A DNA stretch of 48,236 bases from an uncultured beta proteobacterium (lineage in GTDB: Bacteria > Pseudomonadota > Gammaproteobacteria > Burkholderiales > Burkholderiaceae_B), in the NCBI GenBank assembly GCA_903821335.1, contig CAIJKV010000341.1:1-48236 (forward strand). The letters run 5' to 3'. Shown piece by piece: positions 18,307 to 29,100 of the stretch. Each line of letters begins with the position of its first letter. Within the stretch, counting starts at the first letter, position 1. Below the pieces are notes generated by a model. That model was given only the letters and a program-made list of their open reading frames with translations, had not been told where the DNA came from and made no database searches. Position numbers and translations under genes: made by a program.

Positions 18307-20057
18307 GCAGGTAACTCCTCGGACTGAATGTTCTGTTGCGCGATGGGTGTATCAGCACATGGCAGCGTAAAACGGAAGATCGTACCGCCTTCAGGATTGC
18401 TTGCGGCCCACAGGCGACCGTGATGCGATTCAATAATGGTTCGGCAGATATTAAGCCCCATTCCCAGCCCTTCGGTTTTCGTGCTGAAAAAGGGTTCAAA
18501 CAGGCGTTCCGGATCGGTCAGGCCGTGGCCGTGATCGACGACAGCGACTTCGATCTGGTTCTCGTGGCGCGACACCACGACGTTCAAGGTGTCGAGCGTG
18601 CTCTGCTCCATGGCTTCGAGGCCATTCTTAATGAGGTTCAACAACACCTGTTCGATCAGGATCGGGTCGGCCAGCACATTTGGCAAGCTGTCCGGGAGTT
18701 GGCATTCGATACGAACCTGGCTCTTGCGGGCATGAATCTCGGCCAGGCTGACTGCGTTGTCGATCACGGTGTTGATTTGTAGTGCCTGGCGCCTGGGCTC
18801 GCTGCGTTTGACGAAATCGCGGATGCGGCTGATGATTTTGCCGGCGCGCTGCGCTTGCGATGCAGCCTTTTCCAGCGCGGGCAGCAGGGTGTTGAGATCG
18901 GCGTTGCCAGACTTGATCATTGCCACGGCACCCATGCTGTAGTTGGTGATGGCTGTCAGTGGCTGGTTCAGTTCATGGGCCAGTGAAGACGCCATTTCCC
19001 CCATCGTGGTCAGCCGACTGGTGAGCTGGATTTTTTCCTGCTGGATGCGCGATGCCTCTTCGTGATGGCGACGTTCGGTGATGTCGCGCGCAACCTGCAG
19101 GCGCACCCGCCGACCGTCAGTCCAGCCCAGCATGCGGTGCTGCACTTCGAACCAGCGCTGTACGGAAGGTGAGAAAATCTCTACGGATTCGTCCGTGTAC
19201 CGACCGCGCCTGCCAGCCAGCAGTGCCTTGTGCCCACCGGTCTGGGCACCAAAAAAACGCCGGTAGGTACGATTGGCGAACAGGAGCTCCAACCCGTCGT
19301 TGGTGTCGGCGGTGACGGAGATCGCGTCGTCGAGGCCTTCGAGTACGGTCATGAACCGCTCGTGCGCGGCGGTGAGCGCCTCGCGAATGCGCTTGGGTTC
19401 GGTGATGTCTGTCATGGACGTCATCCAGCCGATTTGCGTGCCGTTCGGGTCCCGCAGGGGTGACACATACATGCGTGCCGTAAATCGCGAACCATCGCGT
19501 CGTTGCGCTTCGAGTTCGAGGCCGCTGCTGGGTGTCTTGCCCGTCAGGACGTTATCCAGCGTCTGCTGGTGCGAACCGTACTGGCCAGGCACCCAGTAAG
19601 GGAAGGGGGGCATGCGCCCGATCAAGTCAGCCTCGTTCCAGCCGATCATCCGGCAAAACGCGGGGTTGACGTAGGCAATACGCCCCTCGAGATCGAGCAC
19701 GCGCATGCCGGTCGACATGGAGTTTTCCATCGCACGCCGGAATCCGGTTTCAGCGATCAGGGCGGCTTCGGCATCTGACCGCGAGCGTGTGTAGCGCCAA
19801 AGCGCCAGCAGCGCGATGACGATCACGACAGAGAGTGCGATCACGACCCAAATCAGGCGGTTTTGCCGCGCTTCCTGGTCGATCGTGACAAACATCACGC
19901 TGTCATCATGAATGCGCTGCAACCAGAAGAACACGCCCATCACGCAGGCGTACAAAAACAGGACTAGCACAGGCGTGAGCCAGTACCACCTGCGACGGCG
20001 CAGGCGGGCATGGTCATGAAACGGCGTGGCGATGACAGACTTTGGCGCGGATGACAT
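18303..20057 (-). CDS. PAS-containing sensor histidine kinase (FixL/DctB-like)
   Basis: A 584-residue inner-membrane kinase. Two helices (about 27-48 and 69-88) enclose a periplasmic loop of only about 20-25 residues. Two PAS domains follow; the first has GMRVLDLEGRIAYVNPAFCRMIGW and a clear PAC tail. The H-box is SSLAHELNQPLTAITNY (about 361). The N-box is LLNLIKNGLEAME, and the G boxes are DHGHGLTD and GLGMGLNICR. With so small a periplasmic loop the signal is probably sensed in the membrane or by the cytosolic PAS domains; no haem-ligand His can be assigned with confidence. ATG 20057 is preferred over 20081 because GGAT lies about 9 bases upstream. Confidence 0.92.
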   Translation of the reverse strand: MSSAPKSVIATPFHDHARLRRRRWYWLTPVLVLFLYACVMGVFFWLQRIHDDSVMFVTIDQEARQNRLIWVVIALSVVIVIALLALWRYTRSRSDAEAALIAETGFRRAMENSMSTGMRVLDLEGRIAYVNPAFCRMIGWNEADLIGRMPPFPYWVPGQYGSHQQTLDNVLTGKTPSSGLELEAQRRDGSRFTARMYVSPLRDPNGTQIGWMTSMTDITEPKRIREALTAAHERFMTVLEGLDDAISVTADTNDGLELLFANRTYRRFFGAQTGGHKALLAGRRGRYTDESVEIFSPSVQRWFEVQHRMLGWTDGRRVRLQVARDITERRHHEEASRIQQEKIQLTSRLTTMGEMASSLAHELNQPLTAITNYSMGAVAMIKSGNADLNTLLPALEKAASQAQRAGKIISRIRDFVKRSEPRRQALQINTVIDNAVSLAEIHARKSQVRIECQLPDSLPNVLADPILIEQVLLNLIKNGLEAMEQSTLDTLNVVVSRHENQIEVAVVDHGHGLTDPERLFEPFFSTKTEGLGMGLNICRTIIESHHGRLWAASNPEGGTIFRFTLPCADTPIAQQNIQSEELPA

Positions 20058-20150
20058 GCGGGTTATCCAGAATGAATGCATTTTAGACGGTATCTAAAAC
20101 CCTGCTCTATTCCGCATTATGAAATTCAATACCGCAAGGTGAAATTTTTG

Positions 20151-20179
20151 TTGCCGGGATGCACTCTATTACCTAGAAT
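20151..20179 (+). promoter_or_regulatory. Candidate sigma-70 promoter of the pyruvate dehydrogenase operon
   Basis: TTGCCG (20151-20156) and TAGAAT (20174-20179) are exactly 17 bp apart and lie about 85 bp before the aceE start. Transcription would begin near 20186. Confidence 0.55.
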
Positions 20180-20263
20180 GCGGCATTACCCAAAACAAGT
20201 TGAAATCGGGACAGAATTTATTAGTCCTTATCAACAATCTGGCGCACGCCACAGGAGATTGAC

Positions 20264-22963
20264 ATGGCACCACAAGCTGCCGCATTCAACGCTGCACACG
20301 ACGAGGATTCTCTAGAGACACAGGAATGGCTCGACGCGCTGGCCGCGGTGCTTGATCGTGAAGGTCCCGAACGTGCGCATTACCTGCTTGAGCGCTTGAC
20401 GGATCTGGCACGTCGCTCTGGTGCACATATCCCGTTTTCCCCGAACACGGCTTACCTCAATACCATTCCGGCTGGTCTGGAACCCGCTCACCCGGGTAAT
20501 CAGGAACTTGAGGCCCGCATCCGGTCAATTATCCGTTGGAACGCGATGGCGATGGTCGTCAAGGCTAACAAGCATAATCCGCCAGATGGCGGCGACCTGG
20601 GCGGTCATATCGCGTCATTCGCATCGCTGGCAACCATGATTGGTTGCGGTCAGAATCATTTCTGGCATGCCGATACCCCCGAGCGCGGCGGCGATCTGGT
20701 TTATTTCCAGGGCCACTCATCGCCCGGCGTGTATGGTCGCGCCTATCTGGAAGGCCGGTTGACCGAAGACCAGCTCAACAGCTTTCGCCAGGAAGTCGGT
20801 GGCAAGGGCCTGTCGTCTTATCCCCACCCTAAACTGATGCCCGAGTTCTGGCAGTTTCCGACTGTATCAATGGGTCTGGGTCCGCTGATGGCGATTTACC
20901 AGGCGCGATTCCTGAAATACCTGCATGCCCGCGGCATCGCCGATACCAGTCAGCGCAAGGTATGGGTGTTTTGTGGTGATGGCGAGATGGACGAGCCCGA
21001 GTCGCTCGGTGCGCTGAGCCTGGCCTCGCGCGAAAAACTCGACAATCTGATTTTCGTCGTCAATTGCAACCTGCAGCGTCTGGACGGCCCGGTTCGCGGA
21101 AACGGCAAGATCATCCAGGAACTTGAAGGCGATTTCCGTGGCAGTGGCTGGAACGTCATCAAGCTGATCTGGGGCGGCTACTGGGACCCTCTGCTCGCCA
21201 GCGACAAGGAAGGCATCCTGCGCAAGATTATGGAAGACACCGTCGATGGTGAGTTCCAGGCCTACAAGGCCAATGATGGCAAGTTTGTGCGTGAGCATTT
21301 CTTTGGCAAACATCCCAAACTGCTCGAGATGGTGTCGCGCATGAGCGACGATGACGTCTGGCGCCTGAATCGCGGTGGTCACGATCCCTACAAGGTGTAT
21401 GCCGCGTTCGCGTCAGCCAATGAGCACAAGGGTCAGCCAACCGTCATCCTGGCCAAGACGATCAAGGGTTATGGTCTGGGCCACGTCGCGCAGGCAAAGA
21501 ATCCTTCGCATCAGCAAAAGAAACTCGACATTGACACGATCCGGGTGTTTCGCGATCGCTACAACATTCCCGTGACCAACGAACAGCTCGAAGAACTGCC
21601 TTACTTCAAGCCGGCCGAAGACAGTCCGGAAATGCTCTATCTGCACGAACGCCGCAAGGCGCTGGGTGGCTATTTGCCCAAACGCCGGACTCGTGCGGAC
21701 GAAACGCTTAAAGTCCCGGCACTCGAGGTCTTTGCATCGGTGCTGGAACCCACGGCCGAAGGACGTGAAATCTCGACCACGCAGGCCTTCGTGCGCGTAT
21801 TGAACCAGGTTCTGCGTGACAAGGACATTGGTCCGCGCGTCGTACCGATTCTTGCTGATGAGTCACGCACGTTCGGTATGGAAGGCCTGTTTCGCCAGAT
21901 CGGCATTTATGCTCCCGAAGGCCAGAAGTACGTGCCGGTCGACAAGGATCAGGTCATGTACTACCGCGAAGCGGCGGATGGCCAGTTGTTGCAGGAAGGT
22001 ATCAACGAAGCGGGTGCGTTCAGTTCATGGATTGCGGCGGCGACATCGTATTCGACCAACAACCGCATCATGATCCCCTTCTATATTTATTACTCAATGT
22101 TCGGGTTCCAGCGCGTTGGCGACCTGGCCTGGGCGGCGGGTGACATGCAGGCGCGCGGGTTCTTGCTGGGCGGCACTGCTGGCCGGACCACGCTCAATGG
22201 CGAAGGCCTGCAGCACGAAGACGGACACAGCCATATTTTCTCGTCCACGATTCCGAACTGCGTGTCGTACGACCCGACCTTTGCGCACGAATTGGCCGTG
22301 ATCATCCAGCACGGTTTGAAGCGCATGGTAGAGGATCAGGAAAATGTTTACTACTACCTGACGGTCATGAATGAGAACTACGCCCAGCCTGGCCTGAACA
22401 AAGGCGACGAGGCTGGCATCATCAAGGGTATGTATCGCCTCAAGAAAGGCGGCAAGTTCAAGCAGCGGGTCCAGTTGCTGGGCTCGGGCACGATCCTGCG
22501 CGAGGTCATGGCCGCGGCTGAATTGCTTGAGAACGACTGGGGCGTGTCGGCAGACATCTGGAGCATCACCAGCTTTACCGAACTGCGTCGCGAAGGCCTG
22601 GATTGCGAGCGCCACAACATGCTGCATCCGACTGACAACGCACAGGTTCCGTACGTGACGGCGCAACTCGATCAAACAACCGGCCCGATCATCGCCTCGA
22701 CCGACTACATGAAATTGTTCGCGGACCAGATCCGTCCTTTCATGCCCAAGGGTCGTGACTACAAGGTGCTGGGCACTGATGGTTTCGGCCGCTCGGACTT
22801 CCGCTCGAAACTGCGCGAGCATTTCGAAGTCGATCGCCATTTCGTTGTGTTGGCCACCTTGCGTGCGCTTGCTGACGAGGGCAAGGTGCCAGTGACAAAA
22901 ATCGAAGAAGCCATCCTGAAGTATGGCATCAACCCGAACAAAGCCAACCCCCAGTACGCTTGA
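20264..22963 (+). CDS. aceE: Pyruvate dehydrogenase E1 component (homodimeric)
   Basis: An 899-residue thiamine-diphosphate enzyme that decarboxylates pyruvate and transfers the acetyl group to the lipoyl arms of AceF. The ThDP/Mg motif begins VFCGDGEMDEPES near residue 237 and ends with NCNLQRLDG. The catalytic-loop and C-terminal transketolase-like regions are complete (GTDGFGRSDFRSKLREHFEVD near the end). Length fits the homodimeric E1 of proteobacteria rather than the split alpha/beta type. A GGAG ribosome-binding site precedes ATG 20264. It heads aceE-aceF-lpdA; aceF begins 14 bp after its stop. Confidence 0.97.
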   Translation: MAPQAAAFNAAHDEDSLETQEWLDALAAVLDREGPERAHYLLERLTDLARRSGAHIPFSPNTAYLNTIPAGLEPAHPGNQELEARIRSIIRWNAMAMVVKANKHNPPDGGDLGGHIASFASLATMIGCGQNHFWHADTPERGGDLVYFQGHSSPGVYGRAYLEGRLTEDQLNSFRQEVGGKGLSSYPHPKLMPEFWQFPTVSMGLGPLMAIYQARFLKYLHARGIADTSQRKVWVFCGDGEMDEPESLGALSLASREKLDNLIFVVNCNLQRLDGPVRGNGKIIQELEGDFRGSGWNVIKLIWGGYWDPLLASDKEGILRKIMEDTVDGEFQAYKANDGKFVREHFFGKHPKLLEMVSRMSDDDVWRLNRGGHDPYKVYAAFASANEHKGQPTVILAKTIKGYGLGHVAQAKNPSHQQKKLDIDTIRVFRDRYNIPVTNEQLEELPYFKPAEDSPEMLYLHERRKALGGYLPKRRTRADETLKVPALEVFASVLEPTAEGREISTTQAFVRVLNQVLRDKDIGPRVVPILADESRTFGMEGLFRQIGIYAPEGQKYVPVDKDQVMYYREAADGQLLQEGINEAGAFSSWIAAATSYSTNNRIMIPFYIYYSMFGFQRVGDLAWAAGDMQARGFLLGGTAGRTTLNGEGLQHEDGHSHIFSSTIPNCVSYDPTFAHELAVIIQHGLKRMVEDQENVYYYLTVMNENYAQPGLNKGDEAGIIKGMYRLKKGGKFKQRVQLLGSGTILREVMAAAELLENDWGVSADIWSITSFTELRREGLDCERHNMLHPTDNAQVPYVTAQLDQTTGPIIASTDYMKLFADQIRPFMPKGRDYKVLGTDGFGRSDFRSKLREHFEVDRHFVVLATLRALADEGKVPVTKIEEAILKYGINPNKANPQYA

Positions 22964-22977
22964 GGAAGAGACAAGAC

Positions 22978-24303
22978 ATGAGCAACGTCATAGGCATTCA
23001 AGTCCCGGACATCGGGGACTTCGACACGGTTGAGGTGATCGAGGTACTGGTTAAACCTGGCGATACGGTTCGCGCCGAACAAAGTCTGATCACGGTCGAA
23101 TCCGACAAGGCCTCCATGGAGATTCCCGCGTCGCACGGCGGCGTCGTGAAGTCTGTCGAGGTCAAGGTTGGCGACAAGGTCAAGCAGGGGACCGTGATCA
23201 TTCACGTTGAGCAGGCCGCAGGTGACGCGCAGGCGACACCCGCCGCAGCTCCGGCGCCTGCAGCCCCCCCGGCGCCCGTCGCTGCACAGGCTGCTGCCCC
23301 GGCACCCGCGACGGCAGCGGTTTCTCTTGTGGCCAGTGCGCCGCCGCCAGCCGGCAAACTTGAAATGCCGGCCTCGACGGTCGGGCTGCCCCATGCCTCG
23401 CCTTCGGTTCGAAAATTCGCACGTGAACTGGGTGTGGATCTGGTCAAAGTGACAGGCACGGGTGCCAAGCAGCGCGTGACGCAGCAAGACGTCCAGTCGT
23501 TCGTCAAGCAGGCACTGGCAGCCGGTGCGACTGCTGCGTCCGGTTCGTCCGGAACGTCCCTTGGCGGTGGCCTGGATTTGCTGCCATGGCCCAAGGTCGA
23601 TTTCACAAAATTTGGTGCGGTGACCCCCAAACCGTTGTCACGTATCAAGAAGATTTCTGGTGCCAACCTGCATCGCAACTGGGTCATGATTCCCCACGTC
23701 ACCAATAATGACGAAGCGGACATCACGGGCCTTGAGGCGCTTCGGGTGACGTTGAACAAGGAAAATGAAAAGTCAGGCGTCAAGGTGACGATGCTCGCCT
23801 TTCTGATCAAGGCGTGTGTCGCAGCCCTGAAAAAATTCCCCGAGTTCAATGCCTCGCTTGATGGCGACAACCTGATTCTCAAGCAGTACTACAACATTGG
23901 CTTCGCAGCGGACACACCCAACGGTCTGGTCGTTCCAGTGATTCGCGATGCTGACAAGAAGGGCATTATCGAACTGGCGGTCGAAAGTGGCGAACTGGCC
24001 AAGAAGGCCCGTGACGGCAAACTGGCACCAGCAGAAATGCAGGGAGGTTGCTTATCGATATCGTCCCTGGGCGGCATCGGTGGCACCCATTTCACGCCGA
24101 TCATCAATGCGCCTGAACTCGCCATCCTTGGCGTGTCGCGTTCGTACATGAAACCAGTCTGGGACGGCTCGCAGTTCGTGCCGCAACTCACGCTTCCGCT
24201 GTCGCTGTCGTACGACCACCGTGTCATCGATGGCGCTTCCGCGGCGCGCTTCAACGCCTATCTGGGCAGCTTGCTGGCGGACTTCCGCCGCATCGCACTG
24301 TAA
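22978..24303 (+). CDS. aceF: Dihydrolipoamide acetyltransferase (PDH E2)
   Basis: A 441-residue E2 core protein. A single N-terminal lipoyl domain has the lipoylated K44 in [11 protein letters not shown] long Ala/Pro-rich linker (about 80-125) is followed by the E1/E3-binding domain (ASPSVRKFARELGVDL) and the catalytic domain ending with YDHRVIDGASAARFN, which holds the active-site His and Asp. E2 proteins vary from one to three lipoyl domains; this one has one, with a second of the same type on LpdA. ATG 22978 follows GGAAGAG, which makes it a better start than the in-frame codon at 22960. Confidence 0.96.
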   Translation: MSNVIGIQVPDIGDFDTVEVIEVLVKPGDTVRAEQSLITVESDKASMEIPASHGGVVKSVEVKVGDKVKQGTVIIHVEQAAGDAQATPAAAPAPAAPPAPVAAQAAAPAPATAAVSLVASAPPPAGKLEMPASTVGLPHASPSVRKFARELGVDLVKVTGTGAKQRVTQQDVQSFVKQALAAGATAASGSSGTSLGGGLDLLPWPKVDFTKFGAVTPKPLSRIKKISGANLHRNWVMIPHVTNNDEADITGLEALRVTLNKENEKSGVKVTMLAFLIKACVAALKKFPEFNASLDGDNLILKQYYNIGFAADTPNGLVVPVIRDADKKGIIELAVESGELAKKARDGKLAPAEMQGGCLSISSLGGIGGTHFTPIINAPELAILGVSRSYMKPVWDGSQFVPQLTLPLSLSYDHRVIDGASAARFNAYLGSLLADFRRIAL

Positions 24304-24315
24304 GGGGGGGGCGTG

Positions 24316-26124
24316 ATGAGCAAACTGGTTGATATCAAGGTACCCGACATTGGCGATTTTGATACTGTCGAAGTCATTGAGGTGCTGGTCGCGGTTGGCG
24401 ACACAATCAAGGCGGAACAAAGCCTGATTACGGTCGAGTCCGACAAGGCCTCGATGGAAATTCCTTCATCCGAGGCGGGTGTCGTCAAGTCGCTGTCGGT
24501 TAAGGTCGGCGACAAGATCAGGCAAGGCGTTGTGATCATGCAGGTCGAGGCAGGTGGCGCGGCGCACGCCACCCCGGCACCGACTGCCTCGCTTGCCGCC
24601 ACGCCCGCTGCGTCGGTTGCGGCCGGGGTTGCTGCGACGCCAGTGCCGGTCGCACCCGCACCCGCACCCGCACCCGCACCCGCACCCGTGAGAGCCTCGT
24701 ACGCAGGCAAGGTTGACAGCAAGTGCGATCTGGTCGTGCTGGGCGCAGGTCCCGGGGGCTATTCGGCCGCTTTTCGCGCCGCAGACATGGGAATGAACGT
24801 GATCCTGGTCGAACGCTATGCAACGCTTGGCGGTGTTTGCCTGAATGTGGGCTGCATTCCTTCCAAGGCGTTGCTGCATACCGCGGCCGTGCTTGAAGAG
24901 GCGCAGGCGCTCGCTGAACATGGCATCACCTTTGGCAAGCCCAAGATTGATCTGGACAAACTGCGTGCGTTCAAGGATGGCGTGATCGGCAAGCTGACAG
25001 GTGGCCTGGCAGGCATGGCGCGCGCCCGCAAAGTCACGGTGTTGCAAGGTCTGGGCGAGTTCGCCAGCGCCAACCATCTGGTGGTCAAGACCGCCGAGGG
25101 CAGCCAGGTTGTTGAATTTGGCCAAGCCATCATTGCGGCAGGAAGTCAGTCGGTCAAATTGCCGTTCATGCCAGACGATGAGCGCGTGGTGGACTCCACC
25201 GGTGCGTTGCTTCTGCGCAGCATTCCCAAGAGGATGCTGATCGTGGGGGGGGGCATTATCGGGCTGGAAATGGGTACCGTGTATTCCGCGCTGGGTGCTC
25301 GTCTGGATGTTGTCGAAATGCTGGATGGCTTGATGCAGGGTGCAGACCGGGACTTGGTCAAAGTCTGGCAAAAAATGAATGCTCCGCGTTTTGACAACCT
25401 GATGCTCAAGACCAAGACGGTTGGTGCCGTAGCCAAAAAAGACGGCATCTACGTCACGTTCGAAGGCGATGGTGCCCCCAAAGAGCCGCAGCGCTACGAC
25501 CTGGTGCTGCAAGCGGTGGGGCGTACCCCCAACGGTAAGAAAATCGCCGCCGACAAGGCTGGCGTGGTTGTCACCGATCGGGGCTTTATCGAGGTTGATC
25601 GCCAGATGCGCACAAACGTGCCCAATATCTTCGCGATCGGTGACATCGTCGGTCAACCCATGCTGGCTCATAAGGCTGTACACGAGGCGCATGTGGCTGC
25701 CGAGGTCGCCGCCGGCCAGAAGAGCTACTTCGACGCGCGCGTGATTCCCTCAGTGGCCTACACCGATCCTGAAGTGGCGTGGGTTGGCCTGACCGAAGAA
25801 GACGCCAAGAAACAGGGCATACCGATCACCAAGGGATTGTTTCCCTGGGCGGCCTCTGGCCGAGCCATCGCCAATGGACGCGATGAGGGCTTCACCAAAC
25901 TGCTGTTTGACGCGGCCACACACAAGATTCTCGGTGGCGGTATCGTTGGCACGCATGCGGGTGACCTGATCAGTGAGGTCGCACTGGCGATCGAAATGGG
26001 AGCCGACATGGTCGATATCGGCAAGACCATTCATCCCCACCCGACGCTTGGTGAATCAGTCGGGTTGGCGGCCGAAGCGGCTGAAGGGCATTGCACCGAC
26101 CTGCCGCCCGTACGCAAAAAATAG
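24316..26124 (+). CDS. lpdA: Dihydrolipoyl dehydrogenase (PDH E3) with fused lipoyl domain
   Basis: A 602-residue FAD enzyme that reoxidises the dihydrolipoyl groups of AceF using NAD+. Unlike the usual ~475-residue E3, it starts with a complete lipoyl domain (K44 in [10 protein letters not shown]) and an Ala-Pro linker before the FAD fingerprint [20 protein letters not shown]. The redox disulfide is [13 protein letters not shown] (about C175/C180), the NAD-binding motif [12 protein letters not shown], and the catalytic His lies in HPHPTLGES. Such lipoyl-E3 fusions are known in Neisseria and other betaproteobacteria. ATG 24316 is chosen; GTG 24313 immediately before it is possible. It is last in the operon. 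Confidence 0.95.
   Translation: MSKLVDIKVPDIGDFDTVEVIEVLVAVGDTIKAEQSLITVESDKASMEIPSSEAGVVKSLSVKVGDKIRQGVVIMQVEAGGAAHATPAPTASLAATPAASVAAGVAATPVPVAPAPAPAPAPAPVRASYAGKVDSKCDLVVLGAGPGGYSAAFRAADMGMNVILVERYATLGGVCLNVGCIPSKALLHTAAVLEEAQALAEHGITFGKPKIDLDKLRAFKDGVIGKLTGGLAGMARARKVTVLQGLGEFASANHLVVKTAEGSQVVEFGQAIIAAGSQSVKLPFMPDDERVVDSTGALLLRSIPKRMLIVGGGIIGLEMGTVYSALGARLDVVEMLDGLMQGADRDLVKVWQKMNAPRFDNLMLKTKTVGAVAKKDGIYVTFEGDGAPKEPQRYDLVLQAVGRTPNGKKIAADKAGVVVTDRGFIEVDRQMRTNVPNIFAIGDIVGQPMLAHKAVHEAHVAAEVAAGQKSYFDARVIPSVAYTDPEVAWVGLTEEDAKKQGIPITKGLFPWAASGRAIANGRDEGFTKLLFDAATHKILGGGIVGTHAGDLISEVALAIEMGADMVDIGKTIHPHPTLGESVGLAAEAAEGHCTDLPPVRKK
24652..24687 (+). repeat. Hexanucleotide tandem repeat in the lpdA linker
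   Basis: Six perfect head-to-tail copies of GCACCC (plus a partial seventh) encode an Ala-Pro run in the flexible linker between the lipoyl and catalytic domains of LpdA. Because the unit is 6 bp, copy-number slippage would lengthen or shorten the linker by two residues without a frameshift. Confidence 0.95.
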
Positions 26125-26160
26125 GGTTCGCACAGACAAGGCCGGAGGGCGGTAAAATGC

Positions 26161-29100
26161 GTGTTTTCCCTATCCAGCTGCCACTCGGTCTTCACTGTGT
26201 CCTATATCCAGCACTTACCCGGTTCGTCGGTTTTATCTGCTTTTCGTCAAGAACGTCTGTTAGCTCGGGTGGTTGCGCTGGGGTTGCCGATCGCGGCTAT
26301 CCAGGCGCGCTACGAGCATTTTGTCTCCTGCGACGAGGCGCCTGACACCGCTACGCTCGAGCGCCTGACCGATCTGCTCGACTACGGCAATCCGTATCTC
26401 GAACATCCCGACGAGTCCCAAGGCGTCGTGCTCAGGGTCATTCCCCGCTTGGGCACGATCTCTGCCTGGGCGAGCAAGGCGACCGACATTGCGCACAATT
26501 GCGGTTTCTTTAACGTCCGACGCATCGAACGCGGGGTGCAGTACCTGCTGATCCCTGAGCGTGGCTGGCTTAAGTCCAAGACCCTTGGTGCCGAGATGCT
26601 GGCGCAGGCAGCCAGTTGCCTGCACGACCGCATGACCGAAACCGTGGTCGACCAGCGGTTTGATCCCAGGGCACTGTTCGAGTCCCTGCCGGGCAAGCCC
26701 ATGCGCACGGTTGCAGTCATCAAAGAGGGCAAGGCTGCCCTGGTCGAGGCCAACAGCACGTTGGGCCTGGCCTTGTCGGACGATGAAATCGACTACCTGG
26801 TGGCGGCCTTTGTCGATCTCGGGCGTGACCCCACCGACGTCGAACTGATGATGTTTGCCCAGGCAAACAGTGAGCATTGCCGACACAAGATTTTCAACGC
26901 CCAATGGGTGATCGATGGCCAGACACAGCCCAATACGCTGTTTGGCATGATCCGGGCGACCCATGCGGCCCAGCCCCTGGGTACGGTGGTGGCCTATTCA
27001 GATAATTCCGCCATCATGCAAGGTGGGCCGGCTGTGCGTTTCCATGCGGCGAATCCGACTGAAACAGAGGCCCCAATCTACGCCGCGCATCCCCAGATGG
27101 TGCATACCATCATGAAGGTCGAGACGCATAACCACCCGACCGCGATTGCGCCCTTCGAAGGTGCTGCAACCGGTGCCGGTGGCGAAATTCGCGACGAAGG
27201 CGCAACCGGACGAGGCTCCAAGCCTAAGGCGGGCCTGGCGGGCTTCACGGTCTCTCATCTGCGTCTGGACGATGCTCAGCGACCCTGGGAAACCGACCAT
27301 CACGGCATGCCCGACCGTATCGCCAGTCCGCTATCGATCATGATCGATGGCCCGCTCGGTGCCGCGGCGTTCAACAATGAGTTTGGCCGTCCGAACCTGC
27401 TGGGTTACTTCCGTACCTTCGAACAAACTGCGGGCGGCACACGGTGGGGCTATCACAAGCCCATCATGATCGCCGGTGGACTGGGCAGCATTGACGCTGG
27501 CCTGACACATAAAAACGTGATTCCTCCCGGTGCCTTGCTGATCCAGCTCGGTGGACCCGGGCTGCGTATTGGCATGGGCGGCAGCGCCGCGTCCAGCATG
27601 GCGGTGGGTACCAACACCGCCGCGCTTGATTTTGACTCCGTCCAGCGTGGCAATCCCGAAATCGAACGCCGCGCGCAAGAGGTCATCGACCGTTGCTGGC
27701 AGCAGGGTGCGCACAATCCCATCATCGCGATCCATGACGTCGGAGCCGGTGGTTTATCCAACGCCTTTCCCGAACTCGTCAATGATGCCGGTCGTGGCGC
27801 CACGTTTGAACTCAGGCGCGTGCCGCTTGAGGAATCCGGCATGTCACCGGCTGAAATCTGGAGCAATGAGTCGCAAGAGCGTTATGTGCTGTCGATTCTG
27901 GCCAAAGACCTTGCGCATTTCAAAGAGCTTGCCGACCGTGAGCGTTGTCCCTTCTCCGTCATTGGCGTGGCAACCGAAGAGCGTCAGTTACGTGTCCTGA
28001 ATGGTGAGGGCCTGCCAGGTATTGACGAGACTTGTCCAACCACCTCGACGCGTCCGGTCGACGTGCCGATCGACGTCATTCTGGGTAAGCCCCCTCGCAT
28101 GACACGTGATGTTGCCCGGCTGCCCGGTGTGACCGAGGCCCTTGACCTGACGGTGATCACCCTTGATACCGCTGCGACCCACGTGCTGCAGCATCCAACC
28201 GTTGCGAACAAGACATTCCTGATCACCATCGGTGACCGCACCGTCGGCGGTTTGTCCAGTCGTGATCAGATGGTCGGTCCCTGGCAGGTTCCCGTTGCGG
28301 ACTGCGCAGTCACGCTGGCCGATCACGACGGCACGCGTGGCGAAGCCATGGCCATGGGTGAACGCACGCCACTTGCCATCATCGACGCGGCGGCCTCCGG
28401 TCGCATGGCGGTTGCCGAAGCACTGACCAACCTCGCCGCCGCAGATGTCGTGCGGCTCGAAGACATCAAGCTGTCGGCCAACTGGATGGCAGCCTGTGGT
28501 GCCCCGGGTCAGGACGCGGCCCTTTATGACACCGTATCTGCGGTCAGCACGCTATGCCAGCAGGTGGGCCTGTCCATCCCGGTGGGTAAGGATTCGTTGT
28601 CGATGCAGACAACCTGGTCCCAGGACGGCGACAGCCGCAAGGTGATCTCGCCTGTTTCTCTGATCGTCACGGCATTTTCTCCCGTTGGTGATGTGCGTGC
28701 GACGCTCACGCCACAATTGCGTACCGACCTTGGTCCCACCAGCCTGATCCTGATCGACCTTGGGCGCGCTCGCCACCGGATGGGTGGCTCGATCCTGGCC
28801 CAAGTCTGCAATCAGCTTGGTCAGGAAACCCCGGACATCGACGATGCCGATGCCTTGCGCGCGTTTTTTGTCACGATCCGCGCGCTGGCGCAGTCAGGCG
28901 TCTTGCTGGCTTACCATGACCGTTCGGACGGCGGGCTGTTTGCGACGCTCTGTGAAATGGCTTTTGCCGGTCACACGGGCATGTCGGTCAACCTTGACAT
29001 GCTTACGATCGATGCCAATGTTGCTGACTGGGGTGACTTCAAGATTCGCGCTGAGCAGGTTTCAGTCCAGCGCGACGAACTGACGCTCAAGGCGCTGTTT

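Noticed and set aside
20076-20315. A 79-codon frame upstream of aceE
   Set aside because: It spans the divergent promoter region and overlaps the aceE start in another frame; no ribosome-binding site or domain.
24466-25692. A 408-codon antisense frame opposite lpdA with Gly-Cys repeats
   Set aside because: The odd Gly/Cys run is the reverse complement of the Ala-Pro-coding hexamer repeat; the frame is a shadow of lpdA.
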